Assembly (NCBI RefSeq): GCF_048066115.1
Contig: NZ_JBLTYX010000006.1
Coordinates: 186,001 to 250,000, forward strand
Source: Niveispirillum sp048066115
GTDB taxonomy: Bacteria; Pseudomonadota; Alphaproteobacteria; Azospirillales; Azospirillaceae
Direction of reading: 5' to 3'
DNA length: 64,000 bases
Below are positions 14,370 through 23,614 of this stretch, one piece after another. Below the pieces are notes generated by a model, which was not told the origin of the DNA, did not search any database, and was given only the letters and a program-made list of their open reading frames with translations. Position 1 is the first letter of the stretch; each line of letters begins with the position of its first letter. A program made the translations under genes and the position numbers.

Positions 14370-17234
14370 TTACAGCTTGTACCGCGCCCCCAGATAGAAC
14401 TGGCGGCCCGTGTGGTGGTAGACATAGGTGGAGTTGCGCACCCCGTCCAATTCGCCATGGTACTGGCGGTTGGCCTCATCCGTCAGGTTCAGCGCCTCCA
14501 GCGAGATGGTGAAATTCTCCGTCACATTATAGGAGGCGGACGCGTCGAACGTGGTGGTGGCGGACTTGCCGATGGCCACGATGCCGCGCGTGCCGGCATT
14601 GGCGGCCGGCACCTGCTGGTAATAGCCGGAACGGTAGGCGACGGAGATGCGGGCGTTGAACGTCTCCCCATCATCATAATAAAGCGTGCCGTTCCAGGCA
14701 TCGGGCGACAGGTTGACCAGATCGGCCGTGACATAGGTCGTACAGGCCGAGGTCGAGCAATAATCGATCTTGGACGAGACATGGGTGTAGTTCGCCTGCA
14801 CGCCGAAATTCGACAACATGTCGGGCAGGAAGCTGAACGGCGCCTGGAAGCTGACCTCGAAGCCCTTCAGCGGGCCGCCCGGCGTGTTGGTCGGCGTGCT
14901 GAACACGTAGGTCAGATTGGGATCACGCCCACCGCCAGCCGGGAAGGCACCGGGGTTCAGCGCCGTCAGCTCGGCATAGGTCATCGTCTGCTGCGTGGTC
15001 TGCACGAAGGTCGAGATATCCTTGTAGAACCAGGCGAAGGAGATCAGCGATTCCTTGGCGAAGTACCATTCCAGCGAGACATCCACCGTGTCGGCGCGAT
15101 AGGGCTCCAGCTCCGTATTGCCCAACGACGCGCTGGGGTTCGGGGCGTTCAGCGCCGACAGGGTGAAGACCGGCGTCAGGTTGGTGACGGGCGGACGCGA
15201 CAGCACCTTGGCGGCGGCTGCGCGCAGGATCACATCATCCACCGGCTCCAGCGACATGTTGATGGAGGGCAGCGTGTCCTTGTAGCTGTTCTTGCCGGTC
15301 ACCGCCGTGGTGGCATTGTTGAAGAAGGAATAGCCGGTGGCCGTCACATCCGTCTTCACCTGACGGATGCCGACATTGCCACGGAACGGCATGTCGCCCA
15401 GCTGGGTGTTCCAATCGACCTGGGCCCAGAAGCCCAGTGATTCCTCCGTCACATTACGCCAGTTGGCGAGCGTGGCGCTGTTCTCCAGCCCCTGGCTGCG
15501 GAAATCGCCGCCCGGCACGCCGGTGTCGCAATTGCAGTTGATGTTGAAGACCCGCTCGAACGCCTCCAGATCGGGGACCAGCCAGCTGGTCGGCGTACCG
15601 GTGGGCAGGTTCAGCCCCTTGCCGAAACCGGTCAGCAGCTTGGTCATGCTGGCCAGCGTGGTGCCAGCGGGCAGGGCGGGGGCGGCATTGGATGTGGCCG
15701 ACGGGCGGGCGAAGGCCTTGGCTTCGGACTTGAATTCCTTCCAGTTGACACCGCCCTTGGCGGTGAAGGTGTCGTTGACGTCCCAGGTCAGGCTGCCCTG
15801 CGCGGTGTCATAGACATTGGTCTGGAAGGTCGGGTTCATGCGGATTTCCGACCGGGGCTGGGCGGCGGTCGGGCCGGTGATGACCCAGCTGGTCGGGTTC
15901 GTCACATCGAACCCGTAATTGATCAGCGGCAGGTTGCTGTTCTCACGGAAATCCCAGCTGTAGCCGTCGGTGTTCTGACGATCCATCAGCACCGTGGTCT
16001 GCACGGGATTGTCGAATTTCGACTTGGACCGGCCGCCCGTCAGATTGGCGCGCAGGCTCTCGCTGAATTCATGGTCGATATCCAGCGTGTACTGGGTGAA
16101 TTCCGTCTTCAGGATGTCGAAGCGCTGTTCGGACCGGATGTCCATGTCATCCAGCCGGGCATAGACCATCTCACCCGTCTGCGGATCGACCACCGTCTGG
16201 ACAATATCCACTTCGGGCTTGCCACCCTGGGAGGCGTTGCGGCTCAGCGACCAGGCCTCCAGGAAATTCTCCTGCCGGGTACTGTCCAGCTTGGAATAGA
16301 GCACATCGAAGCTGACGGTGGTGTTGCCTTCACCTGGCTTGGCCTGCAAGGAAAGGGTGGCGCCAGTGCGTTCCTGGTCATGGACCAGACGACCATAGCG
16401 CGGGATGCGGGGATGGAAGACACCGCCAGCCGAAGAGGCACCGCCGGGCAAAGCGGCGGGATTCTGGAAGCCGTTATCGCCATTGGCCGGGCCCCAGCGC
16501 ACGGAACTGAACCCTTCCTCCAGCAGGTCGCGTTCGGAATAGGCCACCGACAGCAGGGCGCCCACCTGATCATCCAGCCAGGTGTTGGACAGAAGCAGGG
16601 CGCCGCGCGGATTGATCTTTTCCGACAGGTCGTTATAGCCGCCCTGGGCCGAGGCGGCGGCGGTGAAGCCGCTATAGTCGAAGGGGCGGGAGGTGCGCAG
16701 ATCCACCGTGGCGCCCAGCGACCCTTCCTCCACATCCGCCGACGCGGTCTTGCGCACCGTGATGTTGTTGAACAGTTCGGACGCGAAGACATTGAAATCG
16801 AAGCCGCGGCCGCGGTTGGTGCCGCCGGAACTGTCGGTGGCGCCGGTCGTCGCCTGCGCCTCGATGCCGTTGATGCGGGTGCGGGTGAATTCCGACGACA
16901 GGCCGCGCACGGTCAGCGAACGACCTTCACCCGCGTCACGGTCGATGGAGACGCCGGGAATGCGCTGGATGCTTTCGGCCAGGTTGGTGTCGGGGAAGTC
17001 GGCAATGTCCTCGGCACTGATCGCGTCGACGACGCCGGCCTCGTTCCGCTTGATGTTCAGCGAATTGGCCAGGCTGGCGCGGAAGCCGGTGACGACGATT
17101 TCCTCCAGCACCGTGTCGCTGGACGGGGCCTGCTGGGCCAGGGCCGGGCTGCCGGCCAATGCCGCCAGCGACAGGGCCAAGGTCGAGACGCCATGGGGGA
17201 TCGCACGGCGCAGGCCGCGTTCTGACTTGGACAT
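14370..17234 (-). CDS. TonB-dependent receptor (Caulobacter type)
   Basis: 954-residue outer-membrane receptor that takes up ligands using TonB/proton-motive force. Signal peptide to about residue 34 (ALAALAGSPALAQQA), TonB box region EEIVVTGFRASLANSLNIKR (about 44-63), plug domain with DFPDTNLAESIQRIPGVSIDRD and RGLSSEFTRTRING (about 80-122), then a beta-barrel ending in the usual aromatic segment HHTGRQFYLGARYKL. GGAGGAGG precedes ATG 17234. The plug sequence and size match proteobacterial receptors for oligosaccharides; with the neighbouring secreted LamG protein and mutarotase a glycan ligand is inferred, not shown. Confidence 0.94.
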   Translation of the reverse strand: MSKSERGLRRAIPHGVSTLALSLAALAGSPALAQQAPSSDTVLEEIVVTGFRASLANSLNIKRNEAGVVDAISAEDIADFPDTNLAESIQRIPGVSIDRDAGEGRSLTVRGLSSEFTRTRINGIEAQATTGATDSSGGTNRGRGFDFNVFASELFNNITVRKTASADVEEGSLGATVDLRTSRPFDYSGFTAAASAQGGYNDLSEKINPRGALLLSNTWLDDQVGALLSVAYSERDLLEEGFSSVRWGPANGDNGFQNPAALPGGASSAGGVFHPRIPRYGRLVHDQERTGATLSLQAKPGEGNTTVSFDVLYSKLDSTRQENFLEAWSLSRNASQGGKPEVDIVQTVVDPQTGEMVYARLDDMDIRSEQRFDILKTEFTQYTLDIDHEFSESLRANLTGGRSKSKFDNPVQTTVLMDRQNTDGYSWDFRENSNLPLINYGFDVTNPTSWVITGPTAAQPRSEIRMNPTFQTNVYDTAQGSLTWDVNDTFTAKGGVNWKEFKSEAKAFARPSATSNAAPALPAGTTLASMTKLLTGFGKGLNLPTGTPTSWLVPDLEAFERVFNINCNCDTGVPGGDFRSQGLENSATLANWRNVTEESLGFWAQVDWNTQLGDMPFRGNVGIRQVKTDVTATGYSFFNNATTAVTGKNSYKDTLPSINMSLEPVDDVILRAAAAKVLSRPPVTNLTPVFTLSALNAPNPSASLGNTELEPYRADTVDVSLEWYFAKESLISFAWFYKDISTFVQTTQQTMTYAELTALNPGAFPAGGGRDPNLTYVFSTPTNTPGGPLKGFEVSFQAPFSFLPDMLSNFGVQANYTHVSSKIDYCSTSACTTYVTADLVNLSPDAWNGTLYYDDGETFNARISVAYRSGYYQQVPAANAGTRGIVAIGKSATTTFDASASYNVTENFTISLEALNLTDEANRQYHGELDGVRNSTYVYHHTGRQFYLGARYKL

Positions 17235-17301
17235 GGGATTCCTCCTCCTGTTCGGGACTCAGCACTTTGGATGGATGTGCCGTTTGCCCGCCCGTTAGAT
17301 G

Positions 17302-17348
17302 TGGCACCGATGCTCGGCGATTTTGCTTGCCAATTGCCACCGGTGTCA
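17302..17348. promoter_or_regulatory. pair of LacI-family-like operator sites in the divergent promoter region
   Basis: TGCCACCGGTGTCA (17335-17348) is a near-perfect palindrome of the TGnCACCGGTGnCA type used by several LacI-family sugar regulators. A weaker version, TGGCACCGATGCTC, lies at 17302-17315. Both are in the 220-nt gap between the divergently transcribed receptor and LamG genes. No LacI regulator is encoded in the window, so assignment is by motif only. Confidence 0.5.
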
Positions 17349-17454
17349 TAACAAACTATGCGATGGTTTGATCGGGAAGGCAAGCCCCACCGAAAAACAA
17401 AACAAGACGGCAGGCGGGCAAACCGTCGCCGGCAGCAGGGAAGGATATCGATCC

Positions 17455-20400
17455 ATGGCACGTGCGATGCGGTTGCGGACGGGTGCGGCTGCCCTGGCCT
17501 TGCTGGTGGGCGCTTTGCCAGCGGTGGCGGCCGACGGGCTGCTGTTCCAGGTGACGGGTGACAAGGGGCTGGTGGCCGACAAGGCCACGGGCCAGGCCAG
17601 CCCTACCTTCGCCGACAAGGTTGCGGTGGTACCGCAGGGTGGGGCCGCCGGTGCGTATTTGCAGGCGGCCGATGACCAGGTGCTGGCCTGGGCCGCCCCC
17701 GGCAATATAAGGGCGCAGCGCGGCACGCTCAGCTTCTTCTGGCGGTCACGCTATCCGGTTGGCAGCAACCAGTTCCCGCTGTTCCGCGTGTCCTTCGCCA
17801 ACCATTCCAGCTGGGACATGGTGTTCCTGCGCCTGGACTGGAACGGCAAGGGTTTCGATGGATTCGTCACCGACACCAACCTGTCGCGGGTCCGCGTCTC
17901 CTGGGCCATGCCGACCCCGCCGGCACCCGATGCCTGGACCCATATCGCCTTTGCCTGGGATGAGGCGACGGGCGTGCAGCTTTACGTGAACGGCGCCCTG
18001 GTGGCGCGCAAGGATCAGCCGGCGTCGCTGGATGCCAGCCTGGACCAGTTGGGCCCGCACAGCCGCATCATCAGCCCAATCCAGGTACAGAGCCGGTACA
18101 ATTTCCTGCGCGGCGGCGATATCGACGATATCCGCGTCCATGACCGTGCCCTGGATGCGGCGGGGGTCAAGGAACTGGCGCAGGGCAGGGAACCGGTGTC
18201 ATTGCCGGCTGCCCCCGATGGCTGGGCTGCCTGGGCGCATCGCAACGGTTTCGACCGTGCCGATGATCCGCCACCTTATCTGGCCGATGCCAGCACCCGT
18301 ATCCGCAAGGTGGAATTCACCGAACAGCGCGACATCGCGCAGCGCATGTGGAAGGGCAATGACGGGGTGCGGGAGACAACCTGGCCCGGCGTCTATAACC
18401 GCTCCCGGCTGGAGGGGCGGCACGATTACTTCACCCTGCCGGACTGGAACGTCTACTCAACCGGCGGCAAGTCGGGCACCTGGTTCCTGCCTGACGAGCC
18501 GTTCAACCAGGTGGAAATCCAGGGGGCGGCCTTCGGCAAGCTGGGCTGGCTGCAGGGGGCGAAGCTGCCCGAGGGCAATGGCCTGATCACCGGGGATGGC
18601 GACCTGCTGTCCAAACGGCGCCAGGGCATCGAACGCAGCACGACGCGGCTGAAGGCGGATGCCACCGGCGGTGCCCTGCGCTTCGTCAATGAGGTGCAGG
18701 AAACCCCGATCCAGGAGATCGGCGCCTATCATGTCGGCCCCGGCACGGCGCCGGCCGGCCTGGGTGATTTCCATTTCAATCTGCGTCTGGCGGCGGAGCC
18801 GGACTTCACCGCCATCCGACCACTGCGCCGCTTCATCGACGGGCGCTATCCGGAGGGGGAACGCGACCTGATCGTGGCCATCCCCGATGGCGGTGTGCCC
18901 ACGCGCAAGCGGACCAAGTCACCGGTCGCCGGCCGGCCTGTGGCCCATATCGCCATCCCAATGGATTTCCGCCGCCAGGAACCGGGCCTGCCACTCTATC
19001 GCGCCAGCACGGAAGGGTTCGAGAATATTGGCGGGCTGGACGGGATCGAACTGGTGATCCCGGCGCTGGACGTGAATCCCACGCACAAGGGCGGGCTGGT
19101 AGCGCTGAACATCCGCGTCAAGGACCCGTTGACGCCGGAACGCGATCTGCTGGACATCAATGTCGCCGTCAAGCCGGGGGAGGCGCGGACCCTGTGGCTG
19201 GATACGCGCGACCGCATCCTGCCGTCGGACCGGCCGCTCTATATGAGTATCGCCGCCTCCGCCCCGGATTTCTCCGTAGCCAAGCTGGATGGGGCGTCGC
19301 TGCGCCTGGTGTTCAAGCCCAAGGCCGAGGCACGGCCCGAGCATGCCTTCGACCGCGAGCGCCAGATCCAGGACAATTACGGATTCCTGGTGGAGGAGCG
19401 GCAGAGCAGCCGCAATCTGGGCCTGTTCCAGCGCTTCTATGAGGATGTGGCCGACCTGCTGCGCATCGATCCCGACAACAAGGTGGCCAACGCCTATTGG
19501 TCGGAATGGAACCCGCAGCAGCCGCTGCCGCCGGTGGAATTGGACAAGGCGCCGGCCGGCGTGCCGGAATGGGCCTGGGGCCAGACAAAGTATCTGGCGC
19601 AGGTGCGGTCCTTCGTGAACTGGTGGATCGACCATCGTCAGGTGGATGGCGAGTTCGGCGGCGGCCTGTCGGACGATACCGACCTGACCAACCAATGGCC
19701 GGGCCTGGCTTTGATGGGCGCGGATCGGGAGAAGCTGACCACATCGCTCGCCGACATGATCGAGGCGGTGCATGTCAATGGCATGATGACCAACGGGCTG
19801 GGTACCATCGTCACCGACGAACTGCATGTCTATGAGGAAGGGATCAACGCCCAGTCGCAGATGTCCCTGCTGTCACCCGGTGATCCGCTGGTGGTCGAAC
19901 GGCTGATGGAGACGGCGGCGAACTTCCCCGATCTGCTGCAGGTGAACCCCAAGGGCCACCGCCTGCTGGTCTCCAACTATTTCGGGGCCGGGCACATCGT
20001 CAAGGAAGCGCCGTGGCAATGGTCGAAGCCCTATTCCTATCTGATCTTCCATCCCGGCATCCGGCTGGTGGAGATCAATGGCGATGCGGCGACGCGTAAG
20101 CTGTTGCTGGAACTGGCTGACGGCTATCTGGCCCATGGCAAGCAGGGCAGCGACGGTGCCTGGACCTTCCCCACGGAGATCAACTGGCCCGACGGGGCCA
20201 CGCGCGGCACTTCCGGCCCGGAACAGACCAACCTGCTGATGTGGGCGGCGTATCGCTGGACGGGGCGGCCCGAGTACCTTCGCCCCATCGAACAGGTGCT
20301 GCGCAAGGGTGGGCTGCCGTCGCTGTCGGGCATCGTCGGCAGCGATCTGGCACTGGATCTGAACCGGCCAGATCTGCGCAACGCGGTGCTGGAGGCGGCG

Positions 20401-21261
20401 AAGACCGACCGCTATGCCGGCCCCTATAGCTGGCACACGGCGTGGGTGGCCACGGGCGACAAGCAGTGGCTGGTCAAGCAATATGACAGCCAGCGTCAGA
20501 CGGCTGCCCTGCGCATGGACATGATGACCGGCGACCATTGGTGGACCGACCGTGTCGAGTTGCCGACACAGGAATTGCAGCGCCAGCGTCTGGGCGGTGT
20601 GGCGCTCTACCGCAATTCCATCGTGCGCGGCAATCGCATCGCCTGGCGCTTCGCCGATCCCGACGGGGCGGAAAAGCTTGCCATTCTGGTCAAGGAACCG
20701 ACGCGCACCGGCTTCCGCGTCCTGGCCCATAACCTGTCCGACCAGCCACTTTCCGCCACCATCATCGGGGCCGATGTGGCCACGGGCGACTGGAAAGTGA
20801 CGGAAGGGGTGGATACGGATGGCGATGACGGCGCCGATGCCGGCACTAGCAGCACCCGCCAGGTCGCGTTCGGGGAGGGCCAGGGCGTGCCCGTCACCCT
20901 GGCGCCCGGCCGCACGACGGTGCTGGACTTCGCACTGGCCGGGCCGGAACAGGACCTGACGAAACGGCCCGATGCCGCTATCGCCGCCCGCGATGTGACG
21001 GTGGCCAAGGGCAAGGTGGCGGTGAAAGTGCATAATATAGGATCGGTGCCGACACCGAAGGGCCGGGTCCGCCTGCTGGCAGCCGATGGTTCTGTTCTCG
21101 CGGAAGTGCCGTTGCCGGCGATCCCGGCCCCGCTGGACCTGAAGCCGAAGACCGCCGAGGTGACCCTGAAGGCCCCCATCGGCCTCTCATCGGTCGATGT
21201 CGTGCTGGAGGGTGGTGTGGCGGAGCCGTGGTCGGATAATAACAAGGTGGTGCTGCGCTGA
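17455..21261 (+). CDS. large secreted LamG-domain protein, candidate carbohydrate-active enzyme
   Basis: 1268 residues. A signal peptide (AALALLVGALPAVAA, about 8-23) is followed by a LamG/concanavalin-like domain (about 30-235: GTLSFFWRSRY, WTHIAFAWDEATGVQLYVNG, GDIDDIRVHDRAL). A long beta-rich middle (about 260-640) leads to a helical region rich in aromatic and acidic residues (about 690-1060: WWIDHRQVDGEFGGGLSDDT, TDELHVYEEG, WPDGATRGTSGPEQTNLL, SWHTAWVATGDKQW) resembling an (alpha/alpha)-toroid as in glycan lyases and hydrolases. A CARDB-like C-terminus ends in SDNNKVVLR. I cannot assign a known GH or PL family. It is divergent from the TonB receptor; AAGGA precedes ATG 17455. Probably acts on a polysaccharide at the cell surface. 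Confidence 0.75.
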   Translation: MARAMRLRTGAAALALLVGALPAVAADGLLFQVTGDKGLVADKATGQASPTFADKVAVVPQGGAAGAYLQAADDQVLAWAAPGNIRAQRGTLSFFWRSRYPVGSNQFPLFRVSFANHSSWDMVFLRLDWNGKGFDGFVTDTNLSRVRVSWAMPTPPAPDAWTHIAFAWDEATGVQLYVNGALVARKDQPASLDASLDQLGPHSRIISPIQVQSRYNFLRGGDIDDIRVHDRALDAAGVKELAQGREPVSLPAAPDGWAAWAHRNGFDRADDPPPYLADASTRIRKVEFTEQRDIAQRMWKGNDGVRETTWPGVYNRSRLEGRHDYFTLPDWNVYSTGGKSGTWFLPDEPFNQVEIQGAAFGKLGWLQGAKLPEGNGLITGDGDLLSKRRQGIERSTTRLKADATGGALRFVNEVQETPIQEIGAYHVGPGTAPAGLGDFHFNLRLAAEPDFTAIRPLRRFIDGRYPEGERDLIVAIPDGGVPTRKRTKSPVAGRPVAHIAIPMDFRRQEPGLPLYRASTEGFENIGGLDGIELVIPALDVNPTHKGGLVALNIRVKDPLTPERDLLDINVAVKPGEARTLWLDTRDRILPSDRPLYMSIAASAPDFSVAKLDGASLRLVFKPKAEARPEHAFDRERQIQDNYGFLVEERQSSRNLGLFQRFYEDVADLLRIDPDNKVANAYWSEWNPQQPLPPVELDKAPAGVPEWAWGQTKYLAQVRSFVNWWIDHRQVDGEFGGGLSDDTDLTNQWPGLALMGADREKLTTSLADMIEAVHVNGMMTNGLGTIVTDELHVYEEGINAQSQMSLLSPGDPLVVERLMETAANFPDLLQVNPKGHRLLVSNYFGAGHIVKEAPWQWSKPYSYLIFHPGIRLVEINGDAATRKLLLELADGYLAHGKQGSDGAWTFPTEINWPDGATRGTSGPEQTNLLMWAAYRWTGRPEYLRPIEQVLRKGGLPSLSGIVGSDLALDLNRPDLRNAVLEAAKTDRYAGPYSWHTAWVATGDKQWLVKQYDSQRQTAALRMDMMTGDHWWTDRVELPTQELQRQRLGGVALYRNSIVRGNRIAWRFADPDGAEKLAILVKEPTRTGFRVLAHNLSDQPLSATIIGADVATGDWKVTEGVDTDGDDGADAGTSSTRQVAFGEGQGVPVTLAPGRTTVLDFALAGPEQDLTKRPDAAIAARDVTVAKGKVAVKVHNIGSVPTPKGRVRLLAADGSVLAEVPLPAIPAPLDLKPKTAEVTLKAPIGLSSVDVVLEGGVAEPWSDNNKVVLR

Positions 21262-21287
21262 TCCTCGGGCGGGGTGGTTCAGGCCCA

Positions 21288-21842
21288 TCATGGCCCATCC
21301 GCCTTGCCGCACAACGTTGCCAGTGATCGATCCTTCATCCGCTGCGCCAGCTTCATGAATGGGATTTGCCGGAGATCGCCGTAAATGGTGATCTCCGGAA
21401 TGTCGATCGTGGCTGTGTCCACCTTGGAACCGTCCGGTTTCCGCGCCTTCACCCACGCCATGCTGAACGTCCCGTCCCGGCCGAGATTGCCTTGCTGGTC
21501 GATCCGGACGCCATCCTGGGCGAAGGTGATGGTGCGGGCCAGGGTCCCCCCTTCAACTTTGGGAACATAGGTGTCCAGAACCAGCCAGTCCCCACTCTCC
21601 GGTTGGGTCTGAACGATGATTTCCGACACCTTGCCCGATCGCAGGTAGGACACCCTGCCGCTTTCCAGCGGGATCAGTTCCGCCGCCAGATCATCGAACG
21701 GGGCGGCATCCCGGAACCCGCACCATTCACCCCGATCCTCCCGGAACAGGAACGAATAGGTGTCCCCCGTTCCCGTCGCGACGGCCGGGCCTGCCAGCGC
21801 AAGGATGGTGATGATGGCCAGGAACATGCTCTTCAAGGACAT
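21288..21842 (-). CDS. hypothetical secreted protein
   Basis: 184 residues with a clear signal peptide (SMFLAIITILALAGPAVATG). The mature part is beta-rich with two cysteines (EWCGFRD, ATLCGKADGP), perhaps forming a disulfide. No family recognised. It converges on the LamG gene, so it is probably not part of that unit. ATG 21842 has CGGAG immediately next to it, too close for ideal spacing; ATG 21827 is a possible alternative start. Confidence 0.65.
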   Translation of the reverse strand: MSLKSMFLAIITILALAGPAVATGTGDTYSFLFREDRGEWCGFRDAAPFDDLAAELIPLESGRVSYLRSGKVSEIIVQTQPESGDWLVLDTYVPKVEGGTLARTITFAQDGVRIDQQGNLGRDGTFSMAWVKARKPDGSKVDTATIDIPEITIYGDLRQIPFMKLAQRMKDRSLATLCGKADGP

Positions 21843-21970
21843 CTCCGTTGGGCGGCTCGGTCAGGCCGGTATTGTGCCGACGACTTGTCACCCCCACAAC
21901 AATCGGATTGGTGGGGGCGGCCCGGCGGGTCTATAGGCTTTGTCCTTGGAATCCGCTACCGGTGCCCCCG

Positions 21971-22876
21971 ATGCACGCCAATATCGCCCTGTTCTGCTGT
22001 TCGGTCCTGATCTGGGGGTCCACCTGGTACGCTATCACGTTCCAGCTGGGGGCTGTGGATCCGGCCGTGTCGGTGGCCTATCGCTTCCTGCTGGCGGGTA
22101 CCGCTTTGCTGGGCTGGCTGGCCATCCGCCGCCAGCCCATCCTGCCCCGCCGGGAAGGGTGGTGGTTGATCGCGGCGGCGGGCCTGCTGAACTTCTCCAT
22201 CAATTATTTCATGGTCTACAAGGCCACAGCCCTGCTGCCGTCGGGCCTGGTCGCCGTTGCCGGGTCGGTCCTGTCCTTGATGAATGTCGTCAATGCCCGC
22301 CTGTTCCTGGGCCAACCCATGCGGCCCTCGGTGCTGGGCGGTGGGATGATGGGTGTGGTGGGTGTGCTGTTGCTGTTCACGCCGGAACTGGACGGGGGCG
22401 TGCTGACCGGTGGGGCGCTGGCCGGATTCGCCCTGATGATGGTATCGAACTACAGCGCGTCGCTGGGCAACATGGTTGTGTCCAAGACCCGCAAGGCGGA
22501 AATGCCGCTGATCACCACCACCGCCTGGGCAATGCTGGTCGGTGCCCTGTCCATGGTCGGGGTGGCGGCTTTCCACGGCGCCAGCTTCGCAGTGGTGCCG
22601 ACGCTGCCCTATTTCCTGTCGCTGTTCTATCTGGCCCTGTTCGGGTCCATCGCGGCCTTCCTGTGCTATTTCACCCTGCTGGGCCGCATCGGGCCGGGCC
22701 GGGCCGGCTATGTGGCCATCATGACGCCTGTCGTGGCCCTGGTCGTGTCCACCCTGTTCGAGGATTACCGCTGGACGCCGGCGGGCGTGGCCGGTCTGGT
22801 CCTGGCCGTGCTGGGCAACCTGCTGGTCATGGCGCCGGGCGCGCTGGGCGGCCTGCTGCGCCGCCAGCCGGCCTGA
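21971..22876 (+). CDS. EamA/DMT-family transporter
   Basis: 301 residues with ten predicted membrane helices in two EamA halves: IALFCCSVLIWGSTWYAI at the start (the usual W-G-S-T/N motif) and the second half from about 150 ending GVAGLVLAVLGNLLVMAPG. DMT proteins export metabolites or amino acids; the substrate cannot be read from sequence. The start at ATG 21971 matches the family N-terminus. No strong ribosome binding site is visible. Followed by tRNA-Pro about 90 nt downstream. Confidence 0.88.
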   Translation: MHANIALFCCSVLIWGSTWYAITFQLGAVDPAVSVAYRFLLAGTALLGWLAIRRQPILPRREGWWLIAAAGLLNFSINYFMVYKATALLPSGLVAVAGSVLSLMNVVNARLFLGQPMRPSVLGGGMMGVVGVLLLFTPELDGGVLTGGALAGFALMMVSNYSASLGNMVVSKTRKAEMPLITTTAWAMLVGALSMVGVAAFHGASFAVVPTLPYFLSLFYLALFGSIAAFLCYFTLLGRIGPGRAGYVAIMTPVVALVVSTLFEDYRWTPAGVAGLVLAVLGNLLVMAPGALGGLLRRQPA

Positions 22877-22967
22877 AAGCCGCGGCGGGAAGTCGCCATG
22901 CGTCTTCAAGACGTATTGGCAAGCTTGCCCCCATGCTTTCGGTGGTGTATTCCCACCCGTCAAGTGT

Positions 22968-23044
22968 CGGAGCGTGGCGCAGCCTGGTAGCGCGGCTGGT
23001 TTGGGTCCAGCAGGCCGGAGGTTCGAATCCTCTCGCTCCGACCA
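22968..23044 (+). tRNA. tRNA-Pro (UGG)
   Basis: 77-nt cloverleaf with acceptor arms CGGAGCG/CGCTCCG, anticodon stem CTGG/CCAG with loop TTTGGGT giving anticodon TGG, T arm GAGGTTCGAATCCTC, discriminator A and an encoded CCA end. Reads CCA and other Pro codons by wobble. Confidence 0.96.
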
Positions 23045-23085
23045 TCCCTTTTTCGGTTTCAACCATCTGCGTCACAGGGTTCGCC

Positions 23086-23391
23086 ATGAAGGTCCGGATT
23101 TACCAGCCGTCGAAGACCACCATGCAGTCCGGCCGCGGCAAGGTCGGTGACTGGGTTCTGGAATATGAAATCGCCACCCCGCGCCGGCCGGAGCCGATGA
23201 TGGGCTGGACCAGCTCGGGCGATACCCTGAACCAGGTGCGCGTGAAGTTCCCGACCAAGGAGGCCGCCTTGGCCTTCGCCGCCAAGAAGGGCTGGGACTG
23301 CGACATCGCCGAATGGCATGAACGCCGCGTCATCCCCAAGAACTACGCGGACAATTTCCGCACCGATCGGCCGCGCATCGGCCGGTTCTGA
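23086..23391 (+). CDS. NDUFS4-like ETC complex I accessory subunit
   Basis: 101 residues matching the small ETC-complex-I-subunit family (bacterial counterpart of the mitochondrial 18-kDa/NDUFS4 subunit). Diagnostic: KVRIYQPSKTTMQSGRGKVGDWVLEYE at the N-terminus, PEPMMGWTSSGDTLNQVRVKFPTKEAALAFA in the middle and a basic C-terminus. The alphaproteobacterial complex I carries this subunit peripherally, near the NADH module. The gene is set between two tRNA genes, away from any nuo operon. ATG 23086 gives the family N-terminus. Confidence 0.9.
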   Translation: MKVRIYQPSKTTMQSGRGKVGDWVLEYEIATPRRPEPMMGWTSSGDTLNQVRVKFPTKEAALAFAAKKGWDCDIAEWHERRVIPKNYADNFRTDRPRIGRF

Positions 23392-23406
23392 TCCTTTCCC
23401 CTATCC

Positions 23407-23483
23407 GGCCCCATAGCTCAGCTGGATAGAGCACTCGCCTTCTAAGCGAGCGGTCGCAGGTTCGAATCCTGCTGGGGTCACCA
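23407..23483 (+). tRNA. tRNA-Arg (UCU)
   Basis: 77-nt cloverleaf: acceptor arms GGCCCCA/TGGGGTC, D arm AGCTCAGCTGGATAGAGC, anticodon stem CTCGC/GCGAG with loop CTTCTAA (anticodon TCT), T arm GCAGGTTCGAATCCTGC, and an encoded CCA. Reads AGA/AGG. Confidence 0.96.
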
Positions 23484-23498
23484 TCCAAGATGGTCTGC

Positions 23499-23534
23499 AA
23501 AGGGCCGCCTGTCGTGAAGACGGGCGGCCCTTTT
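23499..23534 (+). terminator. intrinsic terminator after tRNA-Arg
   Basis: Stem AAAGGGCCGCC (23499-23509) with GGCGGCCCTTT (23523-23533) and TTTT at the end. It lies 16 nt after the tRNA CCA. Confidence 0.88.
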
Positions 23535-23614
23535 GCCGTTTCCGGTTTGGCCCCGTCATCCGACCTGATAGGGCAAAACCCGCCGCATCAAGGGCTTGAC
23601 CGGTCGTTTCCGCC

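Noticed and set aside
14316..17225. Long plus-strand open frames opposite the TonB receptor (14316-15440, 16071-17225)
   Set aside because: They mirror third-position GC bias of the receptor gene; their sequences are His/Arg/Gly-rich with no domain, while the minus frame is a complete receptor.
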